NCBI RefSeq assembly: GCF_003952485.1
Contig: NZ_CP034447.1
Span: forward strand, 6,276,501 to 6,340,500
DNA from: Mesorhizobium sp. M1E.F.Ca.ET.045.02.1.1
GTDB taxonomy: Bacteria; Pseudomonadota; Alphaproteobacteria; Rhizobiales; Rhizobiaceae
Reading direction: 5' to 3'
DNA: 64,000 bases
The notes under the pieces were generated by a model. The model did not search any database. It had not been told where the DNA came from and worked only from the letters and a program-made list of their open reading frames with translations. Position numbers and translations under genes: made by a program. Of the stretch, positions 1-9,208 are shown one piece after another (position 1 is the first letter of the stretch; each line of letters opens with the position of its first letter).

Positions 1-385
1 CGCCTTTCCTCAGCGTGCGCACGGCGTGCTTGGCCAGCATCACGGCGCCGACCAGCTTGCCGTCGACGAACTGGCGCACGAAATCCATGTCGGCCTCGCC
101 GATCGGATAGTTGGGCGGCGGCGTGCCGGCCGTCGCCACCAGATGATCGAAGGCGCCGGCTTCGTCGAACAGGTGGGCGACGTCCCCCTCGTTGGCCATG
201 TCGGCCGCAACGCCCATCACGCGCCCTGCCCCGGCGAGTTTCGCTACGGCGGCCTTCAGCTTGTCCGCCGAACGGCCGGCGATCACCACCTTAGCGCCAC
301 CTTCGAGCGCTGCCACCGCCACGCCGAAACCGATGCCGGAGCTGCCTCCGACGACGATGATTTTCTTGTCCCTGAGCGTGGTCAT
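1..385 (-). CDS. SDR family oxidoreductase (N-terminal part only)
   Basis: The gene runs off the left edge of the window, so only about the first 128 residues are visible. They begin MTTLRDKKIIVVGG and show the Rossmann nucleotide-binding motif GGSSGIG, an Asp in ADM near residue 60 and an ATAGTPPP segment in the place of the usual NNAG. This is a classical short-chain dehydrogenase fold that should use NAD(P)H. The catalytic Tyr-x3-Lys lies outside the window, so activity and substrate cannot be judged. The ATG at 385 is preceded by a GGAGGAC ribosome binding site. It lies just downstream of, and on the same strand as, the VOC protein gene, so the two may be co-transcribed. Confidence 0.85.
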   Translation of the reverse strand, partial: MTTLRDKKIIVVGGSSGIGFGVAVAALEGGAKVVIAGRSADKLKAAVAKLAGAGRVMGVAADMANEGDVAHLFDEAGAFDHLVATAGTPPPNYPIGEADMDFVRQFVDGKLVGAVMLAKHAVRTLRKG

Positions 386-419
386 GGGGTCCTCCGTCTT
401 CCAGCTATGGGGTTGAAAA

Positions 420-905
420 TTATGCGCGGCCGGCGTGGGCCGCTTCGATATCGGCGAGGATGATCTTGCTCATCTTGTACATCGCCTGCCGCGCCCGGTC
501 GGCCTTCTCACGGTCCGGATCGTTCATCAGGCGCAGCGCCGGCTCCGGGATGACCTGCCAATAGACGCCGAATTTGTCCTTGAGCCAGCCGCAGGGTTTT
601 TCCGAGCCGCCGCCTGCAGTCAGCGCATTCCAGTAGTAGTCGGTCTCGGCCTGGTCGCTGGTCTCGACGTAGAGCGAGATCCTTTCATTGAAGGGCGGCA
701 CCCCGCCGGCGTTGAGCGCGGTGAAGCGCTGCCCTTCGAGCTCGAAGTCGAAGATCGCGTGCGGCACCGTCCCGTTGGTGCCGCCGACGAAGTCGGTGAA
801 TTCGATCGCGCCCAGCGCCCGGCCGTTCCTGAACACCGACAGATAGAAGTCGCGCGCCTCTTCGGCATCGAGGTTGAACCAGAGGAAGGGATGAACGGTA
901 GCCAC
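420..905 (-). CDS. VOC family protein (PhnB/glyoxalase-like)
   Basis: A protein of about 161 residues of the vicinal-oxygen-chelate superfamily, in the PhnB-like group often labelled 3-demethylubiquinone-9 methyltransferase. It starts VATVHPFLWFNLDAEEA and carries the family pattern of an N-terminal FYLSVF strand/helix, an acidic FELEGQRFTALNAG strand and the C-terminal WQVIPEPALRLM segment. I chose the GTG at 905 because GAGG precedes it; the open frame extends to about 977 without a better site. The reaction is unknown. It is divergent from a LysR-type regulator that starts 120 bases away, so it is the likely target of that regulator, together with the SDR gene downstream. Confidence 0.8.
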   Translation of the reverse strand: MATVHPFLWFNLDAEEARDFYLSVFRNGRALGAIEFTDFVGGTNGTVPHAIFDFELEGQRFTALNAGGVPPFNERISLYVETSDQAETDYYWNALTAGGGSEKPCGWLKDKFGVYWQVIPEPALRLMNDPDREKADRARQAMYKMSKIILADIEAAHAGRA

Positions 906-1024
906 GTTTGCCTCGTGATTTTTGATCACAAATCCTGTGAGGATTTTTGGCTGGCAAAAGCTCGACAGACAAACCAAAATTTAGCAAGTATTTGTTACCG
1001 TCACTCACAAATGACTTTCTCGCC

Positions 1025-1912
1025 GTGACCCGCAAGCTGCCGCCGTTGAATGCATTGCCGGCCTTCGAGGCCGCCGCGCGCCACCTGAATTTCTCCAGGG
1101 CGGCAGACGAGCTCAACGTCACGCATGGCGCCGTCAGCCGCGCGGTAAAACATCTCGAGGACCAGCTCGGCGTGCAGCTCTTCGAGCGCGCGACGCGCTC
1201 GGTGCGCCTCACCCCTGTCGGCGAGCCCTATGCGCGGGCGGTGCGCGAGGCGCTCGACCAGCTCTCGGTCGCCACCCACACGGCGACCTCCCGCCTCTCT
1301 GGCTCGACCTTGAATGTCAGCACGTCGGACGGCTTTGCCGGAAAATGGCTGGTGCCCCGGCTCTACCGATTCCATCGGGCGCATGCCGACATCGACGTAC
1401 GCGTCTCGACCACCGGCAAGCTCACCAATTTTCGCGGCGACGGCATCGATGTCGCCATCCGTTACGGCAGCGGCGATTATCCGGGGCTGACGTCGGAATT
1501 CCTCACCGGCGAGGAGGTTTTTCCCGTCTGCAGCCCCAGGCTCCTGGAGGGACCGCATCCGCTCAAGAAGCCTGAGGACCTCAAACATCACACGCTGATC
1601 CGCGACGGCTATCGGATCGACTGGGCGGCTTGGCTTGCCAGCGCCGGCGTCGAGGGCGTCGACCCGAACAGCGGGCTCACCTTCGATTCCGCCACCTTCG
1701 CGGTGGAATCGGCCGTGCAGGGCGAAGGCGTGGTGCTTGGCCGCACCATGCTGGTTTCGGCCGACCTCGCCACCGGCAGGCTGGTTCGGCCTTTCGACCA
1801 CGCGTTGAAAGCCGTCTCCAGCTTCTACCTCGTCTACCCACCAGAGGCGATCCGCCAGCGCAAGGTGAAGGCTTTTCGGGATTGGTTGTTTTCGGAGATC
1901 GGGCCGGGCTGA
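1025..1912 (+). CDS. LysR-type transcriptional regulator (GcvA-like)
   Basis: Transcription factor of about 295 residues. The winged HTH fills residues 1-65 (LPPLNALPAFEAAARHLNFS, then the recognition helix THGAVSRAVKHLE), followed by a periplasmic-binding-protein-type effector domain. The opening KLPPLNAL-AFEAAARH is typical of the GcvA/AmpR-like subgroup. The frame is open from 947, but the family alignment favours the GTG at 1025, which gives the usual length. It is transcribed away from the VOC/SDR genes with a 119-base AT-richer gap, the usual arrangement for a LysR regulator and its target. The effector is not predictable from sequence. Confidence 0.88.
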   Translation: MTRKLPPLNALPAFEAAARHLNFSRAADELNVTHGAVSRAVKHLEDQLGVQLFERATRSVRLTPVGEPYARAVREALDQLSVATHTATSRLSGSTLNVSTSDGFAGKWLVPRLYRFHRAHADIDVRVSTTGKLTNFRGDGIDVAIRYGSGDYPGLTSEFLTGEEVFPVCSPRLLEGPHPLKKPEDLKHHTLIRDGYRIDWAAWLASAGVEGVDPNSGLTFDSATFAVESAVQGEGVVLGRTMLVSADLATGRLVRPFDHALKAVSSFYLVYPPEAIRQRKVKAFRDWLFSEIGPG

Positions 1913-2183
1913 GTTCAGCGACCGTCTGCACAGCGCCTTGCTGCCTTCGAAACATGGCAGCCAGCCTGCACTTCCTGCGGCAATGGGGCAACCGACGGCG
2001 TGGGCGGGGGGCGTTGGGGGCCGCCGGTTACCCAGGACGGGGGGCCATGGAATCAGAAAATGCATAGGCCCTGGGACGATTATGCCAGCAGTTCGCGTTC
2101 TTGGGAACTGGTTCCAGCTTTAAATTCAAACGCCTATGGCCAAAATTGCACATCCGGGATGATCTTCAAGCGCTTCCGCGACA

Positions 2184-2208
2184 GGAACCAGATCGGCCGT
2201 GCCGCGTC
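2184..2208 (+). promoter_or_regulatory. Possible EcfG-type stress promoter upstream of the L,D-transpeptidase
   Basis: GGAAC at 2184-2188 is followed after 16 bases by CGTC at 2205-2208. The alphaproteobacterial general-stress sigma factor EcfG/RpoE2 recognises GGAAC with a 16-17 base spacer and CGTT, so the -10 element is off by one base. It ends about 33 bases before the transpeptidase start at 2241. The rest of the 1913-2240 gap holds no convincing gene. Confidence 0.3.
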
Positions 2209-2240
2209 ATAAAGACAGGTTCCTGTCGAGGAGCAGCACG

Positions 2241-3239
2241 ATGATCAGGCTCCTTCTTGTCGTCGCGGTGGCGCTCGCGTTTGCATGCGGCGGGACGCAG
2301 GCAACAAAGCTGGACCTCGACGCTGTCAACCAAGCGCAATTCAGCGAAGGCGAACCGAAGGGCGTCGATCCGATGCTGCTCAAGGCGCAGATCCTTCTGG
2401 ATCGCGCCCGCTTCTCCCCCGGCCTGATCGACGGCCGCCTTTCGGACAATTTTGCCAAGGCCGTCGCGGCCTTCCAGGCGGCGAGCGGATTGCCCTCGGA
2501 CGGCAAGCTCACGCGCGAGACCTGGGACAAGCTCGCGGCGACGTTCGCCGGCCCGGTGCTGATCAACTACGAGGTCAGGCCCAAGGACGTGCGCGGGCCT
2601 TTCACCAAGCGTATCCCCACCCGGATGGAGAGGATGGCACACCTCAGGCGGCTCGGCTACCGCAACGCGCGGGAAAGACTGGCGGAGCGCTTCCATGTCA
2701 GCGAACAAGTGCTGCGGATGCTCAATCCCGGCAACGGTTTCAGGAAAGCCGACACGACCCTGGTCGTGCCCGATGTCGGCCGCGGCGATCCTCCAGCGGC
2801 CGTCGCGAGCGTCGAGGTCGACAAGGCGTCTCGCCAAGTGCGGGTGCTCGATCCGTCGGGCAGGCCGCTCGCGGTCTACCCCGCCTCGATCGGCAGCGAG
2901 GAAAAGCCGGCGCCGAGCGGCACGGCGGAGGTCCGGCGCGTGGTGCACAACCCGACCTATCGCTACAATCCGAAATTCGCCTTCAAAGGGGTCAGGAGCA
3001 AGCGGCCCTTCACCATCGCCAAGGGGCCGAACAATCCGGTGGGCTCGGTGTGGATCGATCTCTCCATCGAAAGCTACGGCATCCACGGCGCGCCCGAGCC
3101 CGGCAAGATCGGCACGACCTTCTCGCATGGCTGCATCCGGCTGACCAACTGGGACGCCGAAGACCTCGCTGCCATGGTCAAGCCGGGTACGAAGGTCGAC
3201 TTCAAGGACGAGACCGCGCAGGACGGGCAAGCGCAGTGA
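2241..3239 (+). CDS. Periplasmic L,D-transpeptidase (YkuD domain) with peptidoglycan-binding domain
   Basis: About 332 residues. A hydrophobic signal peptide (MIRLLLVVAVALAFACGG) is followed by a PG_binding_1 domain near residues 40-100 (LIDGRLSDNFAKAVAAFQ), a spacer, and a YkuD catalytic domain near 185-325 with the active-site motif FSHGCIRLTN, where the Cys is the nucleophile and the His is paired with it. Such enzymes make 3-3 peptidoglycan cross-links or attach proteins to the wall; in Rhizobiales, L,D-transpeptidation is linked to polar growth. The ATG at 2241 follows a GAGGAG site; the frame is open from 2199 but without a better start. It is a single gene with a possible stress promoter. 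Confidence 0.92.
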   Translation: MIRLLLVVAVALAFACGGTQATKLDLDAVNQAQFSEGEPKGVDPMLLKAQILLDRARFSPGLIDGRLSDNFAKAVAAFQAASGLPSDGKLTRETWDKLAATFAGPVLINYEVRPKDVRGPFTKRIPTRMERMAHLRRLGYRNARERLAERFHVSEQVLRMLNPGNGFRKADTTLVVPDVGRGDPPAAVASVEVDKASRQVRVLDPSGRPLAVYPASIGSEEKPAPSGTAEVRRVVHNPTYRYNPKFAFKGVRSKRPFTIAKGPNNPVGSVWIDLSIESYGIHGAPEPGKIGTTFSHGCIRLTNWDAEDLAAMVKPGTKVDFKDETAQDGQAQ

Positions 3240-3430
3240 AACGGCAGTCGTTGCGAACCTCTACCACCCCTGCTGCAAATCCGGCACGCCTTCGAGCTAT
3301 ATATTAGCGACTTCTTGACTAAATCGCCAACCGAACCACACTGCCGGTTGCGGCCATCCAAGGTCAGGGCGGGAACGCCTGAACCGGCGCGAGGCAGACG
3401 CCGCAGATCGACATGTGAGGAACCGCTATC

Positions 3431-3844
3431 ATGCGCATGCGCTACTCAAGAATCTTTGCAGATTCAGACGGAGGATCACGCTTCGTTGATGTGGAGACAG
3501 AGCTCGAGCTTGGCTTTGCCGCGCCACCGGCCGAACCGCTTTACGCCGCGAAGCTGTCGCCCGCCTCGGAGGCTTTCTGGATGGGTGCGGTGCCGACCTG
3601 GAAAGGCGACGTCCCTCACACAGCCCCGCGTCGTATGGCCTTCGTAACAGTGCTAGGGGAGTATCAGATTACCGCCACCAGTGGCGAAACGAGGAAATTC
3701 CCCCCCGGAAGCGTGCTTCTCATCGAGGACACCACGGGGGCTGGCCACATGACCAGGAACATCAGCGCAGGTGACACAATCGTGCTCGCCGTCGCACTGG
3801 CAAGCCAGGCACAAGCGGTCAAAGAGAAAGCTGCCGGTGGCTAA
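3431..3844 (+). CDS. Cupin-fold small protein
   Basis: 137 residues starting MRMRYSRIFADSDGGSRF, behind a GAGGAA ribosome binding site. The central part (AFVTVLGEYQITATSGETRK, FPPGSVLLIEDTTGAGH, GDTIVLAV) has the strand pattern and the PG-x(3-4)-D/E-x(5)-GH motif of the second cupin box. It is similar to small cupin-like proteins of unknown role found widely in Proteobacteria. There is no signal peptide, so it is probably cytosolic. It stands alone between the transpeptidase and the flavoprotein gene, with short gaps on both sides. Confidence 0.7.
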   Translation: MRMRYSRIFADSDGGSRFVDVETELELGFAAPPAEPLYAAKLSPASEAFWMGAVPTWKGDVPHTAPRRMAFVTVLGEYQITATSGETRKFPPGSVLLIEDTTGAGHMTRNISAGDTIVLAVALASQAQAVKEKAAGG

Positions 3845-4006
3845 GCCGACTGCCTGAGGTCCCACCAAGTCGGGAAAACTGCCGGGCGAACTGATGCATA
3901 AGCCCTATTTATCATGACCCCAAATATTTGAAGTCGTTACATGGCCTTTTCGCGCCTGTAGCTTCGACAGCGGTCTTTCTCCGGACGCTCGAAAATTGGT
4001 GGCCTG

Positions 4007-6445
4007 ATGCAAACACATGCGCGGGTGGTGGTCGTTGGCGGCGGGTGCGTCGGCGCGGGTATTCTCTATGGCCTGGCCAAGCGCGGCTGGACCGACGTCG
4101 CGCTGCTGGAGCGCACCCAGCTGACGGCCGGCTCGACCTGGCATGCGGCGGGCCTGATCCCCTCCTATGCCCGCAACATCAATGTCGGCCGGATGATCAG
4201 GAAGACCATCGAGATCTATGAAGGGCTGGAGGCCGAGACGGGGCAGCCGGTCGGATGGCACAAATGCGGCCAGTTGCGCATCGCCAATTCCAGGGACCGG
4301 CTCGACGAATTCAAGAGCTATATGAGCGTGGCCGAAGTCCAGGGCATGCGAGCTGAGTTGCTGACGCCGGCCGAGGTCAGGGAACTTTGCCCGCTTCTTG
4401 ACAACGACCATATGCTGGGCGCGCTCTACCACCCGGACGACGGCCATATCGCGCCGGCCGATGTGACGCATGCCATGGCCAAAGGCGCGCGGGATCTGGG
4501 TGCTAAGGTCTACTTGAACACCGAGGTCACCGGCTTCAAGCGGACGCCCGGTGGCGAGTGGCTCGTGCAGACGAACAAGGGCGACGTCACCTGCGAGCAC
4601 CTGATCTGCGCGACCGGCAATTACGCGCGCCAGACCGGTGCGCTGCTCGGCCTCGAAATCCCGGCGATTCCGATCCTGCACCAGTACTGGATCACCGAAG
4701 CCGTGCCGGAGGTCATCGATCGCAAACGGCAGGGTCGGCCCGAAATGCCGATCCTGCGCGACGAAGGGTTCGAGGGTTATCTACGCGAGGAAGGCGACGG
4801 CCTGCTGTTCGGCCCTTACGAGCGGACCGCAAACCTGAAGCTGTTCGCCGAGGACGGCGTCCCTTCCTGGTTCGGCGCCGATCTCGTCGAGGAGGATTTC
4901 GAGGCAGTGTCGTGGAACTGGGAGCAGGCCCTGCAGCTCGTCCCGGCGCTGGGACGCGTGGGCATCAAGGCCAATGTGCGCGGCCCCTTCCAGATGACGG
5001 CGGACGAGCTTCCGCTGATGGGACCGGCCTGGGGCCTGCCCAATGTCTGGCTGGCCGAGGGCGTGCCGGGCGGCATCCTGTGGGGCGGCACGATCGGCTA
5101 CTATCTGTCGGAGCGGATCGTCGAGGGCGGCAACAGCCTGGACACATCCGACCTCGATCCGCGCCGCTTCGGCGACTACGCCAACAAGCCCTGGACGCGC
5201 GAAAAGGTGCGCGAAGCCTGGGGCACCCACGCCGAGCAGAAATATCCTGGGCAGGACATGCCCGCCGCCCGTCCGCAGAAGACCGCGCCCTCCTATGACC
5301 GGCTGACCGAGCTCGGCGCGGTGTGGGGCGTGCTCAACGGCTGGGAGATGCCCAACTGGTTCGCGCCGAAGGGCGTCGAGGCCAAGGACCAGCATAGCTG
5401 GCGCTGGACGCCCAAGGGCGTGTTCGTCGGCGAGGAAGTCCTGGCGGTGCGCAACGCCGTCGGCCTGGTCGAAATGACGCCGATGACCAAGTTCGAGGTG
5501 TCCGGACGAGGCGCGGCTGCATGGCTGGACAGGATCATCGCCAACCGCCTGCCCGCGGTCGGCAAGGTGACGCTGGCGCATCACCTCACGGCGAGAGGCG
5601 GCGTGCAGGCAGAGTACATGGTGGCGCGCCTCGCGAAAGACAGCTTCTACCTCATCTCGACGCCGCGCGCGGAGCGCTGGAACTTCGACGATCTTTCGAA
5701 ACTGCTGCCCGCGGACGGCAGCGTCAGTCTGAAGAACGTCACCAACGATCGCGGCTGCTTCACGGTCGTCGGGCCGAACGCGCGAGACGTGCTGCAGCCG
5801 CTGACCGAGATCGATCTTTCGAACGAAAAGTTCCCCTGGTTCGGCGTGAAGACCGGCGGCGTCGCGTTGGCCAGCGACGTGCGGCTGCTGCGTGTGAACT
5901 ACGAAGGCGAGCTCGGCTGGGAGCTGTACCATCCGATGGCCTACCAGCGGCAATTGCTGGATGCGATTCTGAAGGAAGGCGAGAAGCACGGCATGCGCCT
6001 GGTCGGGCTGCATGCGCTGGAGTCGCTCAGGCTGGAGAAATCCTATCGCGCCATGTACCGCGACATGAACCCGGAGCTCAACGCGCTGGAGAGCGGGCTC
6101 GAGCGTTTCATCCGCCTCGACAAGGGCGATTTCGTCGGACGCGACGCGGTCCTGAAATATAAGGATCGGAACAACCAGCGCCGCTCTGTCACACTCAAGA
6201 TCGAAACCGACGGCGCGAGCACGCTTGCCTCCGAGGGGCTCTACATCGACGGCGAGCTGGTCGGGCGCATCACGTCGGGCGGCTACGCCTACGCGCTCGG
6301 GCATGACGTGGCGCTGGCGTTGTTGCCGGAGCGTTTTTGCAAACCCGGCACGAAACTCGACGTTGCGATCCTGGGGGAATGGAAGACTGCCGAAGTCATT
6401 GCGGATTCGCCCTACGATCCCACTTCAGCCAGGGCGCGGATGTAA
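4007..6445 (+). CDS. Dimethylglycine/sarcosine dehydrogenase-like FAD enzyme with GcvT (folate) domain
   Basis: 812 residues. The N-terminal half is a DAO-type FAD domain (VVVGGGCVGAGILYG) containing GSTWHAAGLIPS; in the mammalian enzymes the His of this WHAAG motif carries the FAD covalently. A FAO_M linker around 375-435 and a glycine-cleavage T-protein (GCV_T plus C-terminal barrel) domain from about 440 to the end follow, including GELGWELYHP and LRLEKSYRAMYRDMN. This architecture oxidatively demethylates dimethylglycine or sarcosine and passes the formaldehyde to tetrahydrofolate. Which methylated amine it prefers cannot be decided here. The length fits full-length homologues. It is not in an obvious operon, as a small DUF2934 gene follows after about 100 bases. 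Confidence 0.9.
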   Translation: MQTHARVVVVGGGCVGAGILYGLAKRGWTDVALLERTQLTAGSTWHAAGLIPSYARNINVGRMIRKTIEIYEGLEAETGQPVGWHKCGQLRIANSRDRLDEFKSYMSVAEVQGMRAELLTPAEVRELCPLLDNDHMLGALYHPDDGHIAPADVTHAMAKGARDLGAKVYLNTEVTGFKRTPGGEWLVQTNKGDVTCEHLICATGNYARQTGALLGLEIPAIPILHQYWITEAVPEVIDRKRQGRPEMPILRDEGFEGYLREEGDGLLFGPYERTANLKLFAEDGVPSWFGADLVEEDFEAVSWNWEQALQLVPALGRVGIKANVRGPFQMTADELPLMGPAWGLPNVWLAEGVPGGILWGGTIGYYLSERIVEGGNSLDTSDLDPRRFGDYANKPWTREKVREAWGTHAEQKYPGQDMPAARPQKTAPSYDRLTELGAVWGVLNGWEMPNWFAPKGVEAKDQHSWRWTPKGVFVGEEVLAVRNAVGLVEMTPMTKFEVSGRGAAAWLDRIIANRLPAVGKVTLAHHLTARGGVQAEYMVARLAKDSFYLISTPRAERWNFDDLSKLLPADGSVSLKNVTNDRGCFTVVGPNARDVLQPLTEIDLSNEKFPWFGVKTGGVALASDVRLLRVNYEGELGWELYHPMAYQRQLLDAILKEGEKHGMRLVGLHALESLRLEKSYRAMYRDMNPELNALESGLERFIRLDKGDFVGRDAVLKYKDRNNQRRSVTLKIETDGASTLASEGLYIDGELVGRITSGGYAYALGHDVALALLPERFCKPGTKLDVAILGEWKTAEVIADSPYDPTSARARM

Positions 6446-6543
6446 CGGGCGATCCTGAAGGCCTCCAAGGCGACTGGTCATCGCGTCGCCACGGATCGTT
6501 CCGCCCTGCCCTGCGTTGAGTGACAGGCACGGAGGACACGGCA

Positions 6544-6867
6544 ATGGATGACGATCGGATCGAGAAGATCAGGCAGCGCGCCTATGAAATCTGGCAACGC
6601 GAAGGCAGCATCCACGGCGACCATGAGCGGCACTGGCACCAAGCCGAGATGGAAATCGATCGCGAGGCGGCCCTGCCGCTGACGGCGGACGACGCACTGC
6701 CTGAAACGCGCGAGGTCTCAAGTTCGGACATTCTGACGGCAGAGGCGCTCGCAACGCACACCGGCATAAGCAGCGGAGAAGCGCAGGAGTTGCTCGACCG
6801 GCTGGGCAACGACCGCGCGGCGATCGAGCAGGCGGCGCGGAACATCCAGGCGAAGCGGCGGCGCTAG
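6544..6867 (+). CDS. DUF2934-domain protein with C-terminal GNDRA motif
   Basis: 107 residues. Residues 1-40 (DDRIEKIRQRAYEIWQREG, then HGDHERHWHQAE) match the DUF2934 pattern (RAY-IWE-EGRP-G--HWLQAE) common in rhizobial small proteins. The C-terminal part, TAEALATHTGISSGEAQELL followed by GNDRAAIEQAARN, matches a helical motif also present in the separate small protein at 13700-13906. A GGAGGA site precedes the ATG at 6544. The function of both domains is unknown; neighbours give no hint. Cytosolic, no signal sequence. Confidence 0.8.
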   Translation: MDDDRIEKIRQRAYEIWQREGSIHGDHERHWHQAEMEIDREAALPLTADDALPETREVSSSDILTAEALATHTGISSGEAQELLDRLGNDRAAIEQAARNIQAKRRR

Positions 6868-6979
6868 TTTACGAGGAGTCCACCGACTGCCGGACCATCC
6901 TTTCGATAAGGAATCCGCTTGTCTCTAACACGCGCCTGCGTTGTACTTCCCGAGGTCGAAACTTCGAGGACGCAGGACT

Positions 6980-7918
6980 GTGGACTGGAAAGCGGCGGCG
7001 GTTTCCTGGCTCGCGACGATGGCGATGTGCGGCCAGGCGCTGGCCTGGGGCCAGGAAGGCCATGCGGTGATCGCCGAGATCGCGCAGCATAGGCTGAGCC
7101 AAAACGCCTATGACGTGATCGAGCAGCTCCTGCGTTCGCATCTCAAGCTCAAGCCGCCGGCGACGGTTTCGCTGGCCTCGGTCGCGAGTTGGCCTGACGA
7201 CTACCGCGCCGAGAACCACAAGGAGACGTCGAACTGGCATTTCGTCGACATTCCGCTCGCCTCCAGGCCGGGCGACGCGAACGCCAGCACCACCGCCTAC
7301 GACCCGGCGCGCGACTGCAAGGACGACGCGACCTTCGGCACCTGCCTGATGAAGGCGCTGCCGGCGCAGGAAAAGATCCTCGCCGATCCGAAGAAAAGCG
7401 GTGAGGAGCGCTGGCAGGCGCTCGCCTTCGTCATCCATCTGGTCGGCGACCTGTCGCAGCCGCTGCACTGCGTCGAGCGCCTGGACGGCAACCAGGGCGA
7501 CCAGGGCGGCAACACGCTGACGGTGACCTTCAACGTCTCGCGGCCGAAGCCGGACGGCTCGACCTATCGCGACCTCTCTACCTTCCACGCGGTGTGGGAT
7601 TCGAGCCTGATCCTGTTCAAATACTATGACTGGGGCAAGGTCGCGCTCGATCTCGAGACCGACGTCATCCCCAATCTCGCGCCGAGGCCTGCCGCCGAGC
7701 AGACGCCGGAGAAATGGCTGGCCGCGTGCCACGCAATTGCGGAGGACGCCTACCGCGCGCTGCCCAGGGGCACGTCGATCAGGGCGGACAACCCGCATGC
7801 GGTGATCCTCGACCAGGCCTATTTCGACAGGTTCTCGCCGGAAGCCGTCCAGCAGCTGGCGCTTGGCGGCTTGCATCTCGCCGCCGTGCTCAACGAGACG
7901 CTGGCGGTCGACAAGTAG
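6980..7918 (+). CDS. Secreted S1/P1-type nuclease
   Basis: About 312 residues. A short signal peptide ends at ALA, exposing the N-terminal Trp of the mature enzyme (WGQEGHAVIAEIA), whose amino group and side chain ligate zinc in the P1 nuclease family. Further zinc ligands are visible in HFVDIP, HLVGDLSQPLH and FHAVWDSSL. These periplasmic or extracellular enzymes degrade single-stranded DNA and RNA and remove 3-prime phosphates. I chose the GTG at 6980 because GAGG lies about 10 bases upstream and it gives a normal signal peptide; the frame is open from 6941. Family length is usually 260-320, so it is complete. Confidence 0.9.
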   Translation: MDWKAAAVSWLATMAMCGQALAWGQEGHAVIAEIAQHRLSQNAYDVIEQLLRSHLKLKPPATVSLASVASWPDDYRAENHKETSNWHFVDIPLASRPGDANASTTAYDPARDCKDDATFGTCLMKALPAQEKILADPKKSGEERWQALAFVIHLVGDLSQPLHCVERLDGNQGDQGGNTLTVTFNVSRPKPDGSTYRDLSTFHAVWDSSLILFKYYDWGKVALDLETDVIPNLAPRPAAEQTPEKWLAACHAIAEDAYRALPRGTSIRADNPHAVILDQAYFDRFSPEAVQQLALGGLHLAAVLNETLAVDK

Positions 7919-8106
7919 GCGGCCGGCGAAGCGCTTTTCGAGCAGCGCCAAAGACGCAGCCGGCATATGCCGGCCACTGAGACGACAGGGTTGCGTCCCG
8001 GCGATGCGGACGGGATGCGCCTGGCAGGCGCCATCACCGATTGCCGCGCGGCACTTGCGGACGCATAGTAGCGGCACGGTATTGACGTGTGGGTCGACCC
8101 GCGGAA

Positions 8107-8580
8107 ATGGCCATGAACGACGAGAAGGACAATCCCGAAGTAGCGGTGTTCCCGCCGCTGCTGTTCCTGGTGGCGCTGATCCTGATGCTGGCGCTGCGCC
8201 ATGTCTTTCCGCTCGCGATCGGCGGCCGGCCACTGACCACGGTGCTGGGCATCGTGCTTGCGGCCCTTGCGATCGCCATCATCGCGTGGGGGCGCATGAC
8301 GATGCAGCGCGCCGGCACAAATATCGAACCCACGAAGCCGACGCTCGCCATCGTCACCAGCGGCCCCTTCCGCTTCGTCCGCAATCCGCTGTATGTCGGC
8401 CTGATGGGCCTGCTCCTCGGGATCGGGCTCATCTTCGACACCTGGTGGGGCGTGCTCGCTGTCGTCCCGGTCTTCCTCATCCTGCATTTCGGCGTGGTGC
8501 TGCGCGAGGAGGCCTATCTCGAGCGCAAGTTCGGCGAGCCCTACCGCGCCTACAAGGCCAGCGTTCGCCGCTATCTGTGA
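8107..8580 (+). CDS. Isoprenylcysteine carboxyl methyltransferase-family membrane protein
   Basis: About 157 residues with four predicted membrane segments (roughly 17-33, 48-65, 95-110 and 118-135). The signature SGPFRFVRNPLYVGLMG and the C-terminal EEAYLERKFGEPYRAYKASV are hallmarks of the ICMT/PEMT group of membrane methyltransferases. In bacteria most of these have no known substrate; lipids or small molecules are proposed. The start is either ATG 8107 or ATG 8113, both preceded by GCGGAA. It follows the nuclease gene by about 190 bases with no operon link. Confidence 0.85.
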   Translation: MAMNDEKDNPEVAVFPPLLFLVALILMLALRHVFPLAIGGRPLTTVLGIVLAALAIAIIAWGRMTMQRAGTNIEPTKPTLAIVTSGPFRFVRNPLYVGLMGLLLGIGLIFDTWWGVLAVVPVFLILHFGVVLREEAYLERKFGEPYRAYKASVRRYL

Positions 8581-8737
8581 AGCGATGCGGCCTCAAGACG
8601 AAACAGCGGCCGAATTCCTCGACGTCGGCGAGCGTCGGCACGTTTGCAAACCGGTTGGGACCTGATCACGGACGACAAGATCCAAATAGCTTGGCCGCCC
8701 CTTCCCACGCCGCCTCACGCGCCATAAAGTGCGCGAC

Positions 8738-9208
8738 ATGACGCGCGACCGGATGATCGCTCACCTATTCGAGGCAGATGCCGTTGCCCGCGGCGCGGTC
8801 GCGCATGGCCATCATCCGTTCGGCGCGGTGCTGGTCGGCCCCGACGACGCGGTCCTCATGCGCCAAGCCAATATCGACACCGTGCATCACGCCGAAACCG
8901 AGCTCGCGCGGCGTGCGGCGGCTGCCTATTCGCCGGAGTTTCTCTGGACCTGCACGCTGGTTTCAACCGGTGAGCCCTGCGCGATGTGCACCGGAACGCT
9001 CTACTGGGCGAATATCGGTCGACTGGTCTACGGCTTCGAGGAGACCAAGCTTCTCGCGCTGACTGGCGACCATCCCGAAAACCCGACGATGAGCCTGTCC
9101 TCGCGCGTTGTGCTCGGCTCCGGGCAGAAGAAAATCGAGGTTCACGGCCCCTTCCCCGAAATCGAGGACGAGCTTCTCTCCGCGCACCGCGACTTCTGGC
9201 GGCGGTAG
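8738..9208 (+). CDS. Nucleoside deaminase (CDA/TadA fold)
   Basis: About 156 residues of the cytidine/deoxycytidylate deaminase superfamily. Both zinc motifs are intact: HAETE (His ligand and catalytic Glu) and the helix EPCAMCTGTLYWANIGRLVY with the PCxxC Cys pair. HPFGAVLV near the start is typical of the guanine/nucleoside deaminase branch rather than TadA. It hydrolytically deaminates a purine or pyrimidine nucleoside or base; guanine deaminase is possible. The frame is open from a GTG at 8729; the ATG at 8738 is chosen without a strong ribosome site. Confidence 0.85.
   Translation: MTRDRMIAHLFEADAVARGAVAHGHHPFGAVLVGPDDAVLMRQANIDTVHHAETELARRAAAAYSPEFLWTCTLVSTGEPCAMCTGTLYWANIGRLVYGFEETKLLALTGDHPENPTMSLSSRVVLGSGQKKIEVHGPFPEIEDELLSAHRDFWRR

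Noticed and set aside
4781..6304. 507-codon frame antisense to the dimethylglycine dehydrogenase-like gene
   Set aside because: It mirrors the coding strand frame of an intact enzyme; no domains or ribosome site.
6869..8233. 454-codon frame antisense to the S1/P1 nuclease and ICMT genes
   Set aside because: High-GC DNA yields long antisense frames. The product is Arg/Gly/Val-rich without recognisable domains, while the plus-strand genes have clear catalytic motifs.
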